Origin: Acrocarpospora corrugata
GTDB lineage: Bacteria > Actinomycetota > Actinomycetes > Streptosporangiales > Streptosporangiaceae
Length of the DNA stretch: 64,000 nt
Reading direction: 5' to 3'
Assembly (NCBI RefSeq): GCF_009687845.1
Contig: NZ_BLAD01000082.1
Location: forward strand, 1-64,000
Shown here: positions 25,801 through 32,639 of the stretch, one piece after another
Numbering within the stretch: the stretch's first letter is position 1
How the letters are laid out: every line of letters starts with the position of its first letter
Made by a program: the position numbers and the translations under genes
The notes under the pieces: generated by a model
Told to the model about the DNA's origin: nothing
Database searches by the model: none
Seen by the model: the letters and a program-made list of their open reading frames with translations, nothing else

Positions 25801-26202
25801 ACGCTGGATCAGGGTGGTGTCGATGGGGGCGAACCCATCGCCCTTCTTCACGCGGATGGGCTCGGTGTAGAGCTCCATGCGCAGGGTCTTGCCGTCGGGG
25901 TTGGCGTAGACGGTGCTGGACTCGGTCCTGTGCTCGGGAATCTCGACGCGCTCGCCGGCCTTGGTGGCCTTGGTCCTGGCGGACGCGATGAACTTGTCGA
26001 CGACCAGCCCCCCCTCCGCCGGGGGTTTCGGCTCAGGGGCGCCGGCCAGGCGTAACGGCGGTAAGGGTGCCGCCTGCGCCGGAACGGGGGAAAGTCCGGC
26101 TGCCAGCGTGACCGACGCCGCCAGGACAGGGATGAGAAAGCCGCGGGCCTTTCGTCGATGTGGAGACGCTGATGGACGCTGTCCCATCGCGGTGAGACTC
26201 AC
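22849..26202 (-). CDS. N-terminal half of giant secreted protein: signal peptide, two DNRLRE domains
   Basis: The GTG at 26202 follows AAGGAG at 6 nt and gives a Sec signal (HRRKARGFLIPVLAASVTLA, cleavage near PAQA). A pre-domain (VVDKFIASARTKATKAGERV) is followed by a first DNRLRE-type beta domain, an Ig-like Big_5 domain (VVAVSPVADSTQVPVDQQVT), a short LamG-like start, a second copy of the pre-domain (FAAARAEAVRLGKAVEVAGA) and a second DNRLRE domain. The frame meets TGA at 22849-22851, at the position where the parallel motif of the first copy has Trp (VQEWADGAPNYGFQL). The same frame continues for 1,115 codons, so this is one gene of about 2,234 codons with one premature stop, either a nonsense mutation, readthrough or a sequence error. 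Confidence 0.75.
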   Translation of the reverse strand: MSLTAMGQRPSASPHRRKARGFLIPVLAASVTLAAGLSPVPAQAAPLPPLRLAGAPEPKPPAEGGLVVDKFIASARTKATKAGERVEIPEHRTESSTVYANPDGKTLRMELYTEPIRVKKGDGFAPIDTTLIQRDGVIEPKAVQGELALSTGGDRTLLRSDSERSAASVSAPSKLPKPVLKGNTATYRSAYGQGVDLQVTATATGFRQEIVIGSRPSGPLRFRLPVDLPEGMSFTADAASRPSLMSGGEKILDLRPGMLLDAAAEAPAAPIDGGRLGKAAVTLEPGASTLVYAPDPAFLADPAVTFPVTLMAVDSDWWEPDISDGGSDTFINNDAWTYSADGFNLDRILVGKSNSGSVRWRSYLKFPDIPHDSPLRQGTVQNADLTLWNHLSNSCGDAVGSGVIARRITSPWDELSLQWSAQPTVTNAGSDDELGAYSPDCALGGWAAKEWFLIHSVNGIVQEWADGAPNYGFQLTAGNENDLTNWRRYRTQEYTCCSPGAHPPKLTVDFEPGQRLRLMFGFDQRPSGLPTYDEAAANALEPGDEDLPPMTVADSIEHDDAPGVAYEVRRNNLEPLEGGEWSAMDPEVGDDQPPAVVAVSPVADSTQVPVDQQVTVTFSEPVDEATFKLKTAAGVPVAGTTAVDEARLQLTFTPGAPLAEGTVFTAEVAGAMDLWENTLPTHTWSFTTVDGGERGRWRFDEGEGETAADSSGRGKDATLSGTANWITGKAGNAVSNTQAEAFAAARAEAVRLGKAVEVAGATTATSVTRAEPDGKRFTTTITSGPTRTRVGGAWMPIDTSLVDHGDALKPRAIASGASLEVSSGGSGAFVTMTANGKSYALRWPSPLPRPTVEGNVATFADAAGAGADLVVTVLPTGFRHDVLLRERPDKPLELRIGVENTGLRLSEGRGGRLLLTGRNDKVVASAPRPVMWDGRADGRRQLAEDRAVDAEVVERAGRTELVLKPDHAWLSNPKTVYPVRIDPSTTLPLHQDVEVDSLSDEDWPGDPTGPFLLAGTQSGNLKYRVHLKFDTTGLPGSTVTAATLSLNNIDAPSCGNAVGAGIQVRRLTSTWDPDNVHWGNKPTSTTEDAQTVTKAINPNCATWPGLLQWNVTGMTQD

Positions 26203-26284
26203 AAACCACTCCTTGGGCATGCCTGTAGACCGCACGGTGGTGCGGGGAGATCACATGGACATTGCGCACAAGGAAGCTAACATC

Positions 26285-26307
26285 CAAGATTCTTTATCGA
26301 AATCTTG
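26285..26307. promoter_or_regulatory. Small inverted repeat between leftward genes
   Basis: CAAGATT (26285-26291) and AATCTTG (26301-26307) surround an AT-rich 9-nt centre. It lies just after the stop of the membrane-protein gene and about 90 bp upstream of the giant gene's start, so it could be a weak terminator or part of the latter's promoter. Confidence 0.3.
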
Positions 26308-26310
26308 ACA

Positions 26311-26850
26311 TTAGTGATCTTTCGTGCGAATAGGATCCGAACTGGTGAACGATTTTGTAGCGATGGAGTGAGTCCCCAGCAGGTACGCGGCGACGGCATA
26401 GGCCGGGGCGTAGAGGAAGAACGGGGTCGCCCCGGCGCCCCGGTAGCAGGTGGACTCGTGGTCACCCAGCGGCGGGCAGACCGAGAGATTCGAGAACAGG
26501 GCGACCAGGTTAGCGCCGAGATTGGTCACCGCGAAGATGGCCAGCAGCCAGACCACGGTCCTGGTGAAGTGGCGTTCACGCCACAGCAGCGCGGCGACCA
26601 CCAGGACGACCGGCACCCCGAAAGCGATCGTGAAGATCTCTACGTGCAGGACGGCGACGGCCACGTCGAAGACTGCCGAACCGAGGTACCCGACGCCGAG
26701 CCCCTGCGCCAGCGAGAAGATCCCAATCCCGTCCCGCACGGATATGTCGTAATAAAACAACCCTGTGATCGCGATGAGTGCTCTTCCGACGTACGCCATC
26801 ACCGTCGGGAACAGCACAAGCGCCACAGGAGCTGAACAACGCGTCCACAT
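26311..26850 (-). CDS. Integral membrane protein, family not recognised
   Basis: A 179-aa protein with four or five hydrophobic segments: ALVLFPTVMAYVGRALIAIT, VAVAVLHVEIFTIAFGVPVV with LVVAALLW, RTVVWLLAIFAVTNLGANLV, and FFLYAPAYAVAAYLLG. An exported or luminal loop has a Cys pair (SVCPPLGDHESTCYRG). It has no motif I can name. The ATG at 26850 is the first in frame; MAYVGR at 26799 is an alternative. It is upstream of, and codirectional with, the giant toxin gene, with 108 bp between them, so it may be cotranscribed, but nothing shows that it exports or protects against the toxin. Confidence 0.6.
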   Translation of the reverse strand: MWTRCSAPVALVLFPTVMAYVGRALIAITGLFYYDISVRDGIGIFSLAQGLGVGYLGSAVFDVAVAVLHVEIFTIAFGVPVVLVVAALLWRERHFTRTVVWLLAIFAVTNLGANLVALFSNLSVCPPLGDHESTCYRGAGATPFFLYAPAYAVAAYLLGTHSIATKSFTSSDPIRTKDH

Positions 26851-26887
26851 GCGTCACAATCCTAGATCCGCCCGCCGCACCGCAGGA

Positions 26888-27300
26888 TCACCCCCGTTCC
26901 CTGTTCTGGCAAGAGGCGTTCTGGTCGGACTTGGCCAGGAACGGCGAGCGGCCGAGGATGACGATGCCGGTCACCAGCGCGATCAGGCCCGCGACCTGGC
27001 CCGCCAACGTGGGAGGGTCCACGCCCAGGCGCTCGCCGAGCATGGCCACGCCCAGGGCGATAATGGTGATCGGCTCCACCGCGGTGGCGGCCCGGAGGGA
27101 CACGCGCAGCGGCGTGGTGTCGAAGGCGCTCTGGTTGAGCATGATGCCCACCACCGCGACCATGACCAGGCTGTACGGCTGCCACGCGGTCAGCAGCCAG
27201 TTGGGCCCCTGCCCCGCTCACTCCAGCCTCACCAGGGAGTCGCGGATCAGCACGTCCTGGATTCCGTAAAGGATGCCCGCGGACGCCGCGAGGAGCATTG
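26888..27300 (-). pseudogene. DMT/EamA-type transporter fragment
   Basis: The minus strand reads LAASAGILYGIQDVLIRDSL then VRLE and a TGA. It continues in frame with GPNWLLTAWQPYSLVMVAVV, then ATAVEPITIIALGVAMLGER and AGLIALVTGIVILGRSPFL. This is the C-terminal half of a DMT-family drug/metabolite transporter with one internal stop. The N-terminal half is replaced at about 27300 by an integrase tail. Confidence 0.6.
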
Positions 27301-27527
27301 TCTTTCAGACCTGGGGATACATGCGGCTGGCCTTGGCCGCCGGAGACGACCTACGAGTGGTACAGGGCTTGCTCGGGCATGCCAGCATCGTAGTGACCGC
27401 GGACATCTACGCGTCGGTACTGCCGAAGCTGTACCACGATAGCGCCCGAAAGACCGCTCGGCTCGTGCTGGTCGCGGCACGCCAGACGCCTCGTGCCGCG
27501 AAAGGGGCACGAGCAATCCCAATGTGA
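27301..27527 (+). pseudogene. Tyrosine-integrase C-terminal tail beside att site 1
   Basis: The frame reads GYMRLALAAGDDLRVVQGLL, then GHASIVVTADIYASVLPKLY and a stop at 27527. This is box II of pSAM2-type integrases, with the His and the catalytic Tyr of the TADIYASV motif. The 5' part is gone. It ends 73 bp before a tRNA-Lys 3' sequence, the normal place of int relative to attP in actinomycete integrative elements. Confidence 0.7.
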
Positions 27528-27599
27528 CTCACATGTGTCCTACGATGACTCTCGCTGTCATCCGGCAACTAGTGAAATGGGTAAAACCGCAGGGTCAAA

Positions 27600-27646
27600 G
27601 GTGGTGGGGCGCCAGGGATTCGAACCCTGAACCTACGGATTAAAAG
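27600..27646 (-). other. att-like site 1: 3' part of tRNA-Lys(TTT)
   Basis: On the minus strand this is positions 32-73 of a tRNA: anticodon loop CTTTTAA (anticodon TTT), T-arm CAGGGTTCGAATCCCTG, acceptor GCGCCCC, discriminator A and CC. The 5' half is absent, because the bases before the loop do not pair. The 47 bp are identical to 40534-40580. It is therefore an attachment-site copy, not a functional tRNA gene. Confidence 0.75.
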
Positions 27647-27719
27647 ACGAATTTCTTAGTGTCAATCAATGCCGTAGGCTATCCATTTCTATCATCTCGC
27701 CCGGATATGCCGCCGTCAA

Positions 27720-27815
27720 ATGCCCGACGATGATGAGCGATGTTGCCCAGTGTCGCATGCCCATGAGCAACCACCGAGCAACCATCAGCTACCCTATCCG
27801 GCTTTACTGAAACAC
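27720..27815. repeat. Element-end sequence shared with 40595-40700
   Basis: Both stretches contain GAGCAACC-x-CCGAGCAACC, then TCAGCTACCCT and CCGGCTTTACTGAAAC, with scattered differences. They lie at the same distance behind the two att copies and probably are the left ends of two related integrative elements. The repeated GAGCAACC word may be a recombinase arm site. Confidence 0.5.
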
Positions 27816-27839
27816 GATCACGTATTCTCGACCTTGGAT

Positions 27840-27985
27840 CTTACGCCAGAGTGTCCGAACTGCCGGGGAAAGCGGACTAATCCCTGAGGTGCCAACAGAT
27901 ATTTGACGGCCTGATCAACAGCACCGACGGGCCGCATGGACGAAGTGGATAGACCAGAGGCCACATTCGGGTTTCGCACCCCACA
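27840..27985 (-). repeat. Dispersed repeat shared with 13606-13745
   Basis: The minus strand reads TGTGGGGTGCGAAACCCGAA, then TGTGGCCTCTGG, and continues to GTTGATCAG and TATCTGTTGGC, matching the copy at 13606. It follows the damaged toxin gene directly and overlaps its end. Confidence 0.5.
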
Positions 27986-28235
27986 CGCTGTGCGGTAGAG
28001 AGCCACTGGACGCGGACGATGTAGACCTCGCGCTGTTGTTCCAGCACGACGTAGGTAACGAGCCGCCCGTCCCGAAGGGCATGATCCGGAGATTTCCTTC
28101 CGGCTTGGACGGCTTGCCGGCCCATGGTGCCGTCTCCAGCAGGGCGAAGACTTCGGCAAGGTAACGGACGGCATCAAGGGGTAGAGCGGCGATCTGGTCT
28201 TGGGCGATGGGATCCGGCTGGGTGATCGAGTACAC
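27960..28235 (-). pseudogene. RelE/ParE-like toxin with frameshift
   Basis: From GTG at 28235 it reads YSITQPDPIAQDQIAALPLD, then AEVFALLETAPW and NLRIMPFG. The sequence then continues one frame over as DGRLVTYVVLEQQREVYIVR and VQWL. The two parts together match small RelE/ParE-superfamily toxins. The frameshift near 28085 should prevent full-length toxin. The start codon touches the stop of the antitoxin gene upstream. Confidence 0.6.
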
Positions 28236-28583
28236 CTATGCCTGCACTCCGCGTTCAGCGAGTAGTTCGCGCCAGGTTCTGTCTCCACGTGGCACAGCTT
28301 GTCCGTGGTCGGCGAGGTCTTGTACCTGTGCGGCGTGCGCGTACATGCGTTCGCGGCCTGCGGGGTCGTGTATGGAGTCGTGGGCGATCAGCCACCAGGT
28401 ATGGATGAACTCGTTTAGCTTGCCGAGATCGAGCGTGGCACGCACTTCATCCAGAGTCAGGCGCAGACCTGCGTCGAAAGCCTCGCGATCTTGCGGCACG
28501 GTCAAGGCCACGCGGATCGACCGCAAGTTCCTGTCCAGCACGGGTGAGCTCACGTTCGCCAGCTCGTGCGGCTGAGCGCTCAT
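28236..28583 (-). CDS. DUF6247-family antitoxin
   Basis: A 115-aa protein starting MSAQPHELANVSSPVLDRNL, with AAGGGGA 7 nt upstream. It has the DUF6247 pattern: FDAGLRLTLDEVRATLDLGK then LNEFIHTWWLIAHDS. In actinomycetes this family sits directly upstream of RelE-like toxins, as here, where its stop codon abuts the toxin start. The protein appears intact while its toxin is frameshifted, so the module is probably inert or relaxed. Confidence 0.75.
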   Translation of the reverse strand: MSAQPHELANVSSPVLDRNLRSIRVALTVPQDREAFDAGLRLTLDEVRATLDLGKLNEFIHTWWLIAHDSIHDPAGRERMYAHAAQVQDLADHGQAVPRGDRTWRELLAERGVQA

Positions 28584-28719
28584 GAGCAATCCCCTTTCGC
28601 TGGTCCGCTTCACAGATTACGTCACTGTCGCTTGTGTGAGCCCGCCTACAGCGTCAGCATACTGGGCGAGGTTCTCGGCTACTTCATGATCCGCAGCACC
28701 GACGAGTCGACCCGGGACC

Positions 28720-29529
28720 TCAAAGGCCGCGCCGCTGAAGCTCCGCCATGAAGTTACGCTTGCGCTTGTGGACGGTGCGTAGCCGCTCCAGGTAGGCGTG
28801 TCCGTCCGCACCCTGGCCCAAACGATCATAAAGTCTGATGATTTGCGCGGCTAAATCGGCGGCCTCAGCGTAGGCGTCGTTCTTCATCAGCGAGATCTCG
28901 CTCTCGGCCAGGCGCTCGTAGACGGGAATCGCCTCGGCAGGGTGAGTTTCCGCCCGCAGCCGAGCCAGTCGCAGCCACTGTTGATCGACGGCGCCGAACT
29001 CCTGCGCTGCCTGCCACGCCTCCTCAGCGCTGTTCTCCCACAACAGCACATCCACCAGCACGGAGGGAGGCCACCATCCGGTCAGGCCACTCCGCGCCGT
29101 ACGCGCATCATGACGCAGCAGCTCCAGCGCCCAGACCCGCAGTTCCAGCCGGCGATCCGGCGACGCCGTCGCCTGCAGCGCTTGATAGATCGCCAGGCAT
29201 CGGTCGCGCTCGAACTGGGCACGGCGCAGCGCCAACGCCGCCCCGCCCCGGTCGGCGGCGGCGTAGCACCGCATGACGGTATCCGGCCGGATGAGGAGCC
29301 TCAGCCGGCGCAGGACGTCGCGTGGCGGCGGCGTCAGGAGGGCGGCGAGGAAGGCTCGGTCCTCGGGCGCGAACCTCGCCCTGGCACCGACGCCGAGTTG
29401 CCGTTCGAGGATGGTGATCTGGTGACGCAGGGCGAGGATCTCGACGTCCTTGTCCCGATCTCCCATCGGGAGCAACCGCAGCGCCGCGAAGGTGTTCGTG
29501 ACGGCGAGATAGGCCAGGCGAAGGAGCAC
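28720..29529 (-). pseudogene. Chimeric frame: IS transposase N-terminus fused to SWIM-protein C-terminus
   Basis: The frame has 269 codons. The first 80 or so (LRLLPMGDRDKDVEILALRH to LRRLRLLIRPDTVMR) are the N-terminus of the TGCGCC-type IS transposase. From about 29289 the frame continues with AQFERDRCLAIYQALQATAS, then PAEAIPVYERLAES and HKRKRNFMAELQRRGL, the C-terminus of actinomycete SWIM zinc-finger proteins. The zinc-finger part is missing. The join is in frame, so a hybrid protein could be made, but the catalytic part of neither parent remains. Confidence 0.65.
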
Positions 29530-29635
29530 GACCGGTCATCCTGCCGCACTGGCTCCTCTTCAGGAGTCGAAGCCTGCGTACCAGAGAAGTCCTGCAAGGC
29601 CGTGACCTGGACGGATGGAATTATCGGCAGGCGCA
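29319..29635 (-). mobile_element. Left-end fragment of the TGCGCC-type IS, 317-bp repeat copy 2
   Basis: It appears identical to 4951-5267 by eye, and ends at 29635 with the reverse of TGCGCCTGCCGATAATTCCA. It provides the start of the chimeric frame. The identity of two non-functional fragments suggests recent duplication, gene conversion, or recent arrival of both. Confidence 0.7.
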
Positions 29636-29697
29636 CAGTCCCGCCCATCGACAATGGACGCTGCGACGGGCGGCACTGCTGTCTAGGATCGACATCG

Positions 29698-30344
29698 ATG
29701 GCACAAGAACGACACTCAGGCGAGCCAGAACCGGGCGCGACAGACGACCGAGCCGCATCCAGGCCGGTCAGACGCCAGCGCGCCGACGGCCGTCGCAATC
29801 AGGCGCGGCTTCTTGAGCCGCATTCGCCGAACACGGCGCCTCGGTTTCCGTACGCGAGATCGCACGGCGAGCGGGCGTCAGCACCGGCACCCTCAGCAGG
29901 CACTTCCCGACGAAGGAGGAGCTGTTCAGCGCCGTCGTCCTCAACCGCATCGGGCAACTCGTCCAGCGCGCCGACGAACTCGCCGCCGACAAGGACGCGA
30001 CCACTGCCTTCTTCACCTTCTTCGCCGTTCTGGTGGAGGAAGGCGCAGCCGACCACTCGGTCGGCGACGCGCTCAGCAGCGCGGGCTTCGACATTCAAGC
30101 CACCGCATCGACCGCGAACCGGGATTTCGGGGCTGCCTTGCGCGGCCTGCTGGTCAGGGCCCAGCAAGCCGGCGCGGTACGCCAGGACGTTGATACCGCC
30201 GACGTCAAGGCGCTGGTCGTCGGCTGCCTGGCCCGTGAACGTGACGGCATCGACGACGCTGCACGGCAGCGCATGATTTCGATCGTCTGTAATGGGCTCC
30301 GCGCCTGTCCACGGCTTGAAGCCCCAGCGACTCATCCCGCATAA
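29698..30344 (+). pseudogene. TetR-family regulator with frameshift
   Basis: It begins MAQERHSGEPEPGATDDRAA and reaches RADGRRNQARLLE, the start of a TetR HTH domain. Near 29818 one base seems to be missing, and the gene continues one frame over as AFAEHGASVSVREIARRAGV, STGTLSRHFPTKEELFSAVV and a normal C-terminal domain ending APATHPA. Restoring one G in GAGCCGCA would repair it. The frame from 30033 encodes only part of the C-terminal domain. Confidence 0.65.
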
Positions 30345-30546
30345 AGCGCCTGTGCGCCTCGGTTGATCAACCAGGTCACGGCTCGTCCCAGCTGGAGGCG
30401 GTGCGGGTGAACTAACCGTCGGCTTTCGACGTGCTGTTCAGCTCGCGCTCGAGTCTGGGCCAGGCGGTAGAACTCGCGCATTCTCATTCCATCGGCTGCT
30501 CCCGCAGGGAACCTGTGATCACCTTGAGAAGGGGATTGATTGACCG

Positions 30547-30948
30547 TCAGGGTTGCGCGGGGGTGATGTCGGTGTGCGGGAAGTCCTCACCTTTGAAGAG
30601 CAGGGGCTGGTCGAGGTCTTTGGCGAGAGCGTAGGCGAAGCAGTCGCCCATGTTGAGCTTGGCCTTGGAGTTGTTGCCCTTGCCGTAGGTCTGGTACGCC
30701 CAGCGCGCAATCCTGGCCTGATTGGGTGTTACCGGCTCGATGATGAGGCCCATCTCGTCAACGAGTGTGTCGAAGGCGTTGCGCATGGCCTCACCGCGGT
30801 TGTCCGCCACGATGGCCGCTTCGATGGCCGCTTCGATGTAGTTGACAGCCGAGATGCGACACACGGCGACGGCGATGGCGTAGGCGAACGGGGTAGCCTC
30901 GGGCTCACCGTTGATGACAGCGATGATGGCGCTGGAATCGATGATCAC
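30547..30948 (-). CDS. vapC: VapC-family PIN-domain ribonuclease toxin
   Basis: A 133-aa PIN-domain protein. The acidic active-site residues are visible: Asp in MIIDSSAII, Glu in NYIEAAIEAA, and Asp residues in LNMGDCFAYALAKDLDQPLL and KGEDF. VapC toxins cleave RNA, commonly tRNA or rRNA. Its ATG at 30948 overlaps the stop of the antitoxin gene by four bases (ATGA), the usual VapBC organisation. The pair looks intact, in contrast to the two broken toxin genes elsewhere in the window. Confidence 0.85.
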   Translation of the reverse strand: MIIDSSAIIAVINGEPEATPFAYAIAVAVCRISAVNYIEAAIEAAIVADNRGEAMRNAFDTLVDEMGLIIEPVTPNQARIARWAYQTYGKGNNSKAKLNMGDCFAYALAKDLDQPLLFKGEDFPHTDITPAQP

Positions 30949-31190
30949 GCGGGAAGGCCGGTGTCCGGGTCGTACAGGTCTTCAACGGAGAGCCGGTCCT
31001 GACCCAGATGGGTTCGCATGCCGGCGGCGATGCTCAGGATGCGTTCGGCTCTGCCGGCGGCTTCGGAGCGGCGTTCCAGCGCATCCAGACGGCGTTCGAG
31101 CACTTGAGCGGCGTGCTGGGTTTCCTCGGCCAACCGGATAACCCGGCGGGCGAGGTCATGAATGGGCTCGTGTTCGAGGTCTACGCTCAC
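30945..31190 (-). CDS. vapB: VapB-type antitoxin
   Basis: An 81-aa protein from GTG at 31190 (MSVDLEHEPIHDLARRVIRL). The N-terminal part binds DNA in this family, a charged helix (VLERRLDALERRSEAAGRAE) follows, and the C-terminus ends in HLGQDRLSVEDLYDPDTG, which should wrap the toxin. GGAGGG lies 13 nt upstream, rather far, so the exact start is uncertain. It is the first gene of a two-gene operon with vapC, probably autoregulated. Confidence 0.75.
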   Translation of the reverse strand: MSVDLEHEPIHDLARRVIRLAEETQHAAQVLERRLDALERRSEAAGRAERILSIAAGMRTHLGQDRLSVEDLYDPDTGLPA

Positions 31191-31402
31191 CGTCGCTCGA
31201 CTCCCTCCGTCGCGGCGCCTGTGTTGCACCTTCAGCGTAACTGGTGGCCGAGGCTTACTCGCGTCGATGGGCTGCGTCCGTCCGCGTCACAAGGTTCTCG
31301 TCGAGTCACGGTTCTCCTCGGGCATGGTGTCGGCAGTGTGTTCGGCAGTGGTTGACCTGGGGGTTCGTGGCTGGAGCATGAGGTCTCGGGCATCCCGCTG
31401 AC

Positions 31403-31600
31403 GTGTCGTGGTCCTCCCTCTACCTCATCCTCGGGCGTGTCTCTCAGTTCCTGGTCCTGCTGGGTCGCGGTGATCGGGTCAAGGCGATCGAGATCGTGGT
31501 GCTTCGTCATCAGGTCGCCGTATTGCGTCAGGTGAATCGGCCCGATCTCCAGCCGGGGGTTCGGGTCGTGCTCGTGTCTATCGCCGGGTCGGCTCTGCGC
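31403..31600 (+). pseudogene. N-terminal fragment of another rve-type transposase
   Basis: The frame reads SWSSLYLILGRVSQFLVLLG then AIEIVVLRHQVAVLRQVNRP, the N-terminal helices of IS481/IS3-like integrase-type transposases. It is related to, but distinct from, the one at 39177. The catalytic domain is missing, and the match fades near 31600. Confidence 0.6.
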
Positions 31601-31785
31601 GAGGACCTTGCCACCGTGACGTTCGGCGGCGTTGCGAACAAGCGTCAGTTCGGGTTTGCCCGGGTCCTCGGGTGTGATGGCTCTGGCTGATCTTCGGCCA
31701 CGCCTTCGGTGACGTCTCTGTTAAATCGTGTGGCCGGGGGGTTGACGGTAGCAACCGTGTTGGTGAAGACTCCCAGCACATCGAG

Positions 31786-31798
31786 GATGTCTGACATC
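31786..31798. promoter_or_regulatory. Palindrome upstream of the GntR gene
   Basis: GATGTCTGACATC is a perfect 13-bp palindrome with one central base, 25 bp before the start at 31823. Its size and position fit the autoregulatory operator of a GntR/HutC-type repressor, here also the probable control point for the nucleoside operon. Confidence 0.45.
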
Positions 31799-31822
31799 AT
31801 ATACCCCCTTTGGAGACCCTCA

Positions 31823-32623
31823 ATGGCCACACGTGCGGGAGCGATTCCGGCGTCGACCTTCGCCAGTCCTCTGCGATATCGCGGCAACCTCCCGCTGCGC
31901 GTCGCGGTCTACAGCGAGGTCGCGGGCGCGATCCGCGGCGGCGTGATCGGCCCGGGGCAGATGCTGCCGTCGGAGCCCGAGCTGAGCTCCGCGTTCGCAG
32001 TCAGCCGCAGCGTGATGCGCGAGGCACTGATCCTGCTGGAAGAGGACGGACTGATCCGCAACCAGCGTGGTATCGGGCGGTTCGTCGTCGACGTGATCCC
32101 GGCCATCGGGTTGGAGCAGCTTCATCCGATAGAGCGGATGCTCGCCGCTCCCGGCCCGGCCTACTCCGTGCGGCGGAGGAAGGCCAACCTCGAGACCAGC
32201 ACAGACTTCACGCAGCGAGGGCTGCAGGTGCCCGACGATGCCGTGATTCTCATGTGGGAGAGCCTGATCGTCGGTGATGGCGTGCCGCTGGCTCTCGCAC
32301 AGGAGTGGGTTCCGGGAGAGGACCGCCTGGCCGTGACCCACCCGGAGCTGAAAGCAGAGCTGCAGGAGCGTCACGCCGATCCTGTCAGCATGCTGGCGGT
32401 ACTGAGCGACCGGTTCGGGGCCGCTCTGGGACCGAGCTCGTGCGAGGTCTCGGTCAGTACGGCCGGCAGCGAGCGAGCCCATGCCCTCGAAGTGACGAGC
32501 GGCAGCCCCATCCTCGTCCTTACCCAACGCGTGCTACTCGACGGCTCGCCCATCTACGTGGCCAAGCACCTCATCACCCCAGAGGCAGGCCACCTCACTG
32601 TCGTCCAGACCTCGTCCCCCTGA
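31823..32623 (+). CDS. GntR-family regulator, HutC/UTRA type
   Basis: A 266-aa regulator. It has an N-terminal GntR winged helix (LRVAVYSEVAGAIRGGVIGP, GQMLPSEPELSSAFAVSRSV, MREALILLEEDGLI) and a C-terminal UTRA effector domain ending GSPIYVAKHLITPEAGHLTV. The start at 31823 follows GGAG at 8 nt; a longer frame from 31709 lacks a site. Its stop is 17 bp before the BMP lipoprotein gene, so it is probably the first gene of the nucleoside operon and responds to a nucleoside or a salvage product. A perfect palindrome just upstream may be its operator. Confidence 0.88.
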   Translation: MATRAGAIPASTFASPLRYRGNLPLRVAVYSEVAGAIRGGVIGPGQMLPSEPELSSAFAVSRSVMREALILLEEDGLIRNQRGIGRFVVDVIPAIGLEQLHPIERMLAAPGPAYSVRRRKANLETSTDFTQRGLQVPDDAVILMWESLIVGDGVPLALAQEWVPGEDRLAVTHPELKAELQERHADPVSMLAVLSDRFGAALGPSSCEVSVSTAGSERAHALEVTSGSPILVLTQRVLLDGSPIYVAKHLITPEAGHLTVVQTSSP

Positions 32624-32639
32624 ACCCCCTGGAGCGAGC

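Noticed and set aside
24157-26055. A 632-codon open frame on the plus strand
   Set aside because: It is antisense to the N-terminal half of the giant gene, has Gly/Arg/Val-rich shadow composition and no start context.
27600-27646. A functional tRNA-Lys gene
   Set aside because: Only positions 32-73 are present; the anticodon 5' stem, D-arm and acceptor 5' strand are missing in both copies.
30431-30634. A short rightward frame before the VapC gene
   Set aside because: No start context or family similarity; it partly overlaps the vapC coding strand in antisense.
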